From: Phallusia fumigata
Taxonomy: Eukaryota; Chordata; Ascidiacea; Phlebobranchia; Ascidiidae
Direction of reading: 5' to 3'
Assembly (NCBI GenBank): GCA_008931825.1
Contig: QXVZ01018776.1
Span: 1-64,000 of the forward strand
Length of the DNA: 64,000 nucleotides
Positions 56,901 to 64,000 of the stretch are shown here, one piece after another. The notes under the pieces were generated by a model that was not told the DNA's origin, made no database searches, and saw nothing but the letters and a program-made list of their open reading frames with translations. How positions within the stretch are numbered: position 1 is the stretch's first letter; the number at the start of each line of letters is the position of its first letter. The position numbers were made by a program, and so were the translations under genes.

Positions 56901-59900
56901 GTTCATTGGCGTGCTTTTTTACATGATTCATCAAAATATGAAATGTGTTGAAAAAATCATCTTCCACTAAATGTTAACTCCACAGCTGTATATGAAACCG
57001 TTTTCCCTCGTGAGAACCACTTGTCACTTCGCCGCATCGGTTTACCACTTCCCTATAACAATCAGCGTCGTCCGTTTCGACGCAACGATCAGCGAACTGC
57101 AGACAGTTCTGTGTATTCCGCCATTTTGTTTGCAACTCGTGCGGAGGGCCGCGACAAACGGTTTACAATGCTCGATTATGTCGTCACAGTTGCACAACAA
57201 TAGCAAAGCAAATTTGCGGAAACGGATTATGACCCATGTGAGGCCGCCGCTCTGGTACTTTGATGTCGTCATTTGTGATGTCACTGTTCCGTAGTCTGTG
57301 TCGTCACAGAATTAGATGCGATTTGGTTGTAAAATTTTTGTTGCGAAATTGCGGAAATGCTATGCTTAATATGACATGTGTTTAACATTTTGCATCTTTT
57401 TTGGTAAGTTAACACCCTAAAAGATCAAAGGACGCCCAAACACCTGTAGTGGGGCTACTTTCTTTTTTGAACTGATGTATTAATCATGCGGTCGCAATGT
57501 ATTAGAGCGCTGTCAAACATTACTAATAGAGGATCATGTACTAGGCTGACACGCTGCGCGTTTGTGCCGCAGGCAGGGCTTGATTGAATGCTGCAATGTT
57601 TTGGCTTCGCCCAAATTTATAGCATGCTGTCACAACTGCTCTCGCGCGTCACATAGTGGTAGGAAGTGTGCAATAGGTTTAGGCTATTAATAATGCATTT
57701 GTAAAAGTTGAAAACTATGTTAAAGATGGCCTAGACCTCATACGATTGGTTTATCAATGCTATCTGGTTGTAATCCAACCGCGCTTGTGGGATTTTGTGC
57801 AAAATCTGTGTGCCAGTGAATGAGGTCACTGTATCATTTTGTACAAGCTAAGTTGTTTTGATTTTGAATTTTTACAGACTGTGCCAGCAATCATAGTCAG
57901 TTGTATTCACCAGCATTGACTTTGTAAGGTTTAACCAAAGGATCCAACAGTTCGTGTTCTCGGTAATTTAAAAGTTGACAATGCAATTAGGCCTTGCCAA
58001 AGGGTTCCAGTATACTACTGATAAACTAAGATTTTACGCATTAATCAACGTCAACCAGAACTATGCTAAACGCCATGCAACGAACTGTTTTCGTGTTCTG
58101 CCAACTCTGCGAAACCATAATCGTCAGGAAGTTTGCGCAACAAGCAGTGGACAGATCCAAACCACATGTTTATACATCAGATCAACAATACCGGTCACAT
58201 CTTTAGGCTCATCAGCAGTTTTGCTCAGTTGGGTTTTGGATTGTTTAAAAATCGTCGCTAAAGATAACAGTTCACGTTTTACCGAAAATTTTGTTTGCCT
58301 TAGCACAAAATTTGTTCGAAGGTTTGAGGGCACCACCAAGCGAAAACCCTTGCGTTTTGTAAACTGCTGTTTGAGTCAAAGAATTTGCAAAGTAAATCTG
58401 TTTGTGTCAAAGTGAATAATACCTACAGGTACTTTGTTACAATTATTGTACAATGGGGCAATTTTTATTGTCATATTGGGGAAATTCTTATTTTGACTGT
58501 TTTGGTGAAGCAAGACAAAGAACTTGCTTGATGCAAGTAGATTGTATTGAAAATATTTTAAAAGTGCTTTGTTTGTCGCGGATGTTTATACTTCAAAGAG
58601 TCACAAATAAATTATTTGTATCACTTTGAACACAAATATTTAGCTTTATGCCAGTAAGAAACTGTTCAGTTCCGGTTGAACGTATTCTTGGTACATCTAA
58701 ACATCGGCCAGGTAAACTCTGCTTACCTTGTTGTTGTTGTGCTCGGCGAGGTGAGGCCGTGGTGGGTTCACTGCAGCAAATCACATTGATGAGTCATGGC
58801 GTTTGTGGTGCGGTTTTAAACGCAACATTTGTCAAACGATGTGGTTGATAACGCTACCTAATTTGCTAGTGGTGTGGCTAGGAAGATTTGTTTTGCGTAG
58901 CCTCGTTGTCTTGGGTTTGTTTATTAGATTGTTTTAACATGTGACGCAATTGCGTCATGCAAAAGTTCGCCCAAAATATTGTAGTGTTATTGTGATGTTG
59001 TTGTATCTCAGACCTTTTTTGTCACAAAGCATGGTTGGATTTCGAATGTTTTTGAACCATTACAAACAGGCAATATTGTAAAACTAAAAAGATTTATCTA
59101 AAGTTCAAGCGTAAAGTTAAAAAATGTCTTAGTTTTTAAAACATTTTAAAATGTTTAAATTTAATTTTTAAGGGCTCAAAGACCTAGTTTATGAAAAAGG
59201 AATTTGTGTGGATTCTGTATGTGTTTATGGTAAAAAAACAGCAGTTTTCATTAAAATGCATTGCCACCCGTGCATGCTTCTTTCAGCACACGAGCAAATC
59301 GTTTTCAACGAACGTACACAAATCTCTGGACCTTGTCCCTAGTAATCTCGCAATGTGTCTGCAAGTTAATCCCCTGTATCTGGAAGTCCCATTTCGTCAG
59401 ATAGCCCGTCTGGGTCTCTTGTTTTTAGACGAGTGCATGTACAATTTGCTCCCCTTATGCGGTTAACCGCCAAATTTGCCTTTTTTGTTGAGATCAAAGC
59501 CTTGAACTTAAAAGAGATACCCTAGTGCAGATAAAGGAAAATATTTCAATTGTTTTTTCCACATGTGCTTGTGTGTTTAATATTTTTGAAATAGTTCTGC
59601 GAAAAGAACGTTGTGAGCATGTAAAAAAATATAATAACATTGTACTTTGTTTTTTGTAATATTAACTCAGATTACTGGCCGTTTTGATGGTTATAACTAT
59701 GTTTTGACACACTTTTAAAGTTTTTGTTTCAAAAATTTGTGTTTTTTTCATAGTTTTTAAGCGTGAAAGCTGTCCAAAAAAACCTGTGCCAAATAAACGA
59801 ACAAGACATCTGGGAATAAATATGTTTCTACCTGTTGTATTTTGTTTGTTACTGAAATTAACAATTTTATTTAAAGAGCCAATATCTTGCAATTAAACAG

Positions 59901-62900
59901 GCTGTAAAGTTATGGGTTATTTGAATGGATATGTTTTGCAATTGCTTTTATAGATTTGATTTAATAAAACTGACAGTTTGACATCAACAGGCCGCTAGAT
60001 GGCCCTCAACGAAACTGCTAATCAACGTCAATTTTTTATTTACCACAAAACGCGCACATAGTTTGTCGACATTTAAAATACTAAACAATCTTGAATAAAC
60101 AATATCAAACACTTTCAGTATTCAATTCAAGTGTCAAACTGTCACCTAGTGCTACAACTGACAGTTGTGTCACTCAGCTTACCTTCTATTAATCAACTTA
60201 ATCCAGCATTAAAGCTGCCTTGTTAGCTAAGTCATTTATCGTATTTGTTGTCATAATATCGGATTTGCACTTTAACGAAAATCCTCTATCTTTGAACGTC
60301 CAGGCAATATTTGGGTCTTAAAGTTTACCGTCATCCGTTCACAGATTTTGGCCGACTTTTACTGCGATTTTGTAAACGTAAAAACAAATCCGTGGCGATG
60401 TGTGGTAAACTCTGTTAATCCCACGACATATCGCCTATAGTGTGATGCGCTAGCTTGCTTGATGGCTCTGTGGTTTGTGATTAATTGCCCGTGTTTAGTT
60501 GCTGTTGTATTTGTAATCCTAAGTTGTACCGGTTAAAGGTTATTTGGTGGACTTAAATCGTTGGAAAACATTGGGCAGCTTGCTTAACTGACTGCTACAG
60601 ATCTGTTTGGTTAAAAATACTTTCGTAGAATTTACAATGTGTTTCTTTTCAAAATTGTTGTAATTCTGCACAAATTTCCATTTGTTTAAAGATACAACAT
60701 TTTTCAATTGACTTGGCCTATTTGATGCCATTGTCGTTATCATGGTCGTGGTAGAAGTTCTTTCGTAATTTGGATGGCATTTTTATTCAAAAAAATAATT
60801 TGGTGGTTTAAAGTTAATCATTTGTAATCTTTTTAAACAGGCAACAAATATAAATTGTGTTTTTCTGATTGTCTGCCTATTTTAGACTTTTTTTAAACTT
60901 TTAATATGCCCAAATTGTTGATGTTTTTTGGGCAAGAGGAAAAAAATTTTCCATCTTTTTAATAATTGTCTTGAACAAAATGTTTTAGCTATTGATGTCG
61001 TTTGTAAATCGAGTGGTCGTTGCATTCAGATGGTTGTTCTGTACTTATTCTCCAGAGCATTTTTTCACCTTTTCAATCTCTCCCTTGTCTCTTTTTCTCT
61101 TGTTGTGTATCTTTCACAGTTTTTCTGACAAATTAGCTACAGAAAAAAGACAAAATGGTGTGAAAAGATATCTGCAAACCACTTAAGCAAACGATTTCCC
61201 GGAGACTAATCCCACTAACGAACAACAGTGATCTTTTGTTTGCACGTCAATTAAACATCCGCTCAAATATTGATGAAATAATCCCCTTACCTCACTAAGG
61301 AGGATCTGTCCTTCAACAATTTGTTTACATGCAATCCATGAATAACGTATGCAACCATTGTGACACTAATCCACCTTTTAAAGCATTTTAAACATTGATT
61401 GTTTAAAGGGGTGAAAATTTACATCACTTTAAGTTGCATAAGAATAATAGTGTAATGTGTGACTAATACTTTCTGATTCTTGAAAAGATTGAAAAAATGA
61501 CTTTCTAATTGTTTGTAAGTTACTGAAAAGTGATTAGCTATTCGTAGGATGTTGCTAAAATATGTCACACGTATAACGTGTTTGCATGAAGTGAGTTTTG
61601 GGATCTGAGCTTTATGTTTTTTTACACTAAAATAAGTTATGTCCACCAGGTGGTGACTTTGAGGCCGTTATAAAGTATAAGTTTCGTTCAAACGCCTACA
61701 TTTAGATACAGTCTTTAATAATTCGCGGCAATAGTTTGGAAATAAAAATGATGTGCTTAATGTGTAGTTGGAAAAAGTACAGTAGTTGAAAAATCACATC
61801 ATGCCAGCACTATGGCTTTCTGGAAAGCAGAAGGGCAATTAATTACAAAGCCATTGTATTCGAAATTGACTTTTTGCCCACAACAACAAGCTTCTAAGAC
61901 AAAAATAATGAATTACAATATTTTCAGCGTTGGAAAACAAACTATCTGATTTCAACAATTTCTTTGTAAAGGCAGTGGCGGTACACACAAAACTCCGAAA
62001 AACTTGGTTATTACAAATAGTTGATATTTTCTGACCGATGATGGCACGGCACACTAAACAAGTAAACAACATTATAAAAAATCGCACTCTATAATAAACT
62101 ACACATAACAACCAAAAGACGAAACCCATACCTTTACGTCTGACATTCAATCCAGCTGGAGGTGACGTCAGCAGCTAGTAGTGTCGTTATATTTCGTCGC
62201 AATCACTCAACGCTTTGAGTCGCTCCCTACGGGGTTTTTATTTGCCACCAGGTCCATGGGGCTCATTCAAAGGGTGCGAACTAAAGCGACGATATTAAGT
62301 CTCGTAGCTGTCAACTCCTAGTCAGGTTTGTAACATTTTCGGACCTCGCCTGCGTTGTGTGTGTCCACTGTTGACGTGTGACATTCTTGCTGCGTCTCGT
62401 AACCCTTCGGTGTTTCTATGCGTGATTTCATTACCACTATTTTGTAATTGTACCATGGTGTTAAAAGGTGGGATAGTTTTGGGTTTATTAATTTGGGCGC
62501 TTACCAAAGTTTTTTTTAGCTATCACCAGTGAAAACACATAACCACGAAAGATTTTATCTGATTGAATGAATAGTGATTTTTGTTCAGGTTCTTATGATG
62601 TGTAAAAATCAACTTGTATGTTTCAAAATGTGTGTTATAGGGTAAATACCTGACTCTGGTTGCTCGAGTTTGTTCTGCAAATGTGGTTAACTATACCACG
62701 TAGTGAATTCCATTAAGTAAAGAAAGAATAGGTTTCTATAAGCGGTGTTTAAGAATCGACCTTTGTTTCGTTTTTGTTGCATGACCTAACAGTGAGGACA
62801 TATATTGACCAGGGCCAAATAAAATAATTTCCACATTTTACAAGTTTCCAAATACAAATACCGAACGCGTACAAATTAGAAGATAGATGTTTGCGACTGA

Positions 62901-64000
62901 GAAAAGTTTTTCCAGATTTGTCCAGATTATACTTGATTATCTTTTCAAACTTCTTTCGTGTAATAAGTTTTGTGTGACTTGTCTAAGCGCCATTGAAAAT
63001 GAACTTTTCTTGTTGTTTTTGCAAAACACATAGTGTTGGGCAGGCAATAATAAGTGGAAAATAAAAGTGACTAAAAAGTAAGTAATATCAAAATTACATG
63101 TTTAAACCATAACAGGTGACAAACGATAGAAAAATGTTGCAACTGTTATTTTAAAACCGCCCTAAAGCTAAATTTTAGCCTTATTGGCCTTTGTCGTTTG
63201 GAGTTTACTCTGTGGTAATGCGCATTTTACGATGGGGATGCTTGCATTCAGTAATTTAACCTACAACTAGTTTTGTTACCTTTGTTACATAATATCACCA
63301 CTTCACAAGCTGGTTTCCCTGTTTTAGTTCAACAACAAATATTTTGATTTGGCACATACATCATATATTTGTGGTTAGGTGGCGCTGTGGTATTTCGCAA
63401 AGCATCAAACAACAAAAAATCGTTTATTTGCAGACCGCCCATTTATAGAAACTGTACTTCAATAACGTTTTGATTTTTTAATGATTGCCACCGTAGTTGA
63501 CATTCATTATATACTCGTTTTATATAATGTTTCGGCAAACATCAAATTTGACTAGTCAAATGCATTTGTAAACGACAGTTTCAATCGGAGACAAAACCCT
63601 ACAATAAAACCTTTTACGCATCAATTGGTTTACATCGCTTGTGTAACAGAGTACCTGCTTGAGTAGTCACCCATATGATTTTTTTACAAGCTGTCCTTCC
63701 GCGACACCTTGTGGCCACTTTCGCGTGCTTTTCAAGGATCTTTCTCAAGCACAGTGAGTTAGCGTGGACACAGTTTAAAATAGCTGTTCCTTTGTTGAGC
63801 CAAGTGCTTTTGAAAAGTAGCCCTAAAATGCGTTGTTTAGCGGCGAGTGGATAACAACGCAAAGAGGCAAGACCGTGGTGTTATTTTAATCCGTAGGCTC
63901 AGCGTCGATTGTTTAGTGCTCGTCCCGACCTGTCTCCCTTAATCCGTGGCACAGGGTCTTTGCGGTCGCCCAGAAACCAACGTTCTTAATACTTACTTTG

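Larger units (their letters stand above)
46403..64000. other. Pitx 3' UTR and long non-coding flank
   Basis: 17.6 kb with no frame that resembles a known protein or shows good splice-joined homology. The first kilobase is probably Pitx 3' UTR. The rest is AT-rich with patches of complex sequence, for example 53820-53945 (CTAATTAG, TAATCC, GATCAAAG sites) and 56180-56460, and short GC-rich stretches. The longest frame (57975-58415) has no recognisable motif. The span may contain distal enhancers or the edge of a neighbouring gene beyond the window. Confidence 0.5.

Noticed and set aside
57975-58415. 146-residue frame in the right flank
   Set aside because: No domain, no splice partners and ordinary composition for random AT-rich DNA.
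1-64000. tRNA, rRNA, CRISPR and retrovirus-like elements
   Set aside because: Scanned by eye for tRNA B-box cores, reverse-transcriptase-like motifs and long terminal repeats; nothing convincing was seen, although a model-based search could find small RNAs missed here.

Overview
The window reads as compact, AT-rich, intron-rich chordate DNA and fits a solitary sea squirt of the genus Ciona. The main reason is a Pitx homeobox gene with alternative amino-terminal exons, intact homeodomain splice junctions and a terminal OAR motif. The introns are short and the genes lie close together at the left end. Nine single N characters each sit beside a direct repeat of the flanking sequence, and several of the paired copies differ by SNPs and indels. 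That pattern is expected when two very different haplotypes of one animal are left side by side in an assembly. It points to a highly polymorphic species, most likely Ciona savignyi, although C. intestinalis/robusta cannot be excluded by eye.

Layout. (1) 1-15.5 kb, plus strand: three tandem eight-exon short-chain dehydrogenase genes of the DHRS1 type. The first lacks exon 1 because the window starts inside the gene. The first two are close copies. The third has diverged and carries His where the family has its catalytic Tyr. hAT-like MITEs lie between the genes. (2) 16.9-20.9 kb, minus strand: a twelve-exon CD36/SCARB class B scavenger receptor. (3) 21.6-26.1 kb, minus strand: a seven-exon cyclin H gene (CDK7/TFIIH regulatory subunit), with a clean hAT-like MITE in one intron. 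(4) 26.1-30.2 kb: non-coding DNA with a GC-rich stretch. (5) 30.2-46.4 kb, plus strand: Pitx, with two alternative amino-terminal exons (30.2 and 39.3 kb), two homeodomain exons and a final exon. The assembly shows the first homeodomain exon three times and the second twice, as haplotype copies. (6) 46.4-64 kb: no convincing coding sequence, only the probable Pitx 3' UTR and long non-coding DNA that may hold regulatory elements.

The genes do not form one pathway: a reductase cluster, a lipid/lipoprotein receptor and a basal transcription/cell-cycle cyclin sit beside a developmental regulator in a wide non-coding territory. The exon structures of DHRS1-B, DHRS1-C, the scavenger receptor and cyclin H were checked by hand: exon phases join without a break and the protein lengths (316, 319, 494 and 329 residues) match the families. 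The least certain junction is the donor of the 30.2 kb Pitx exon. No retrovirus-like, LTR or Polinton element and no tRNA or rRNA gene was recognised.
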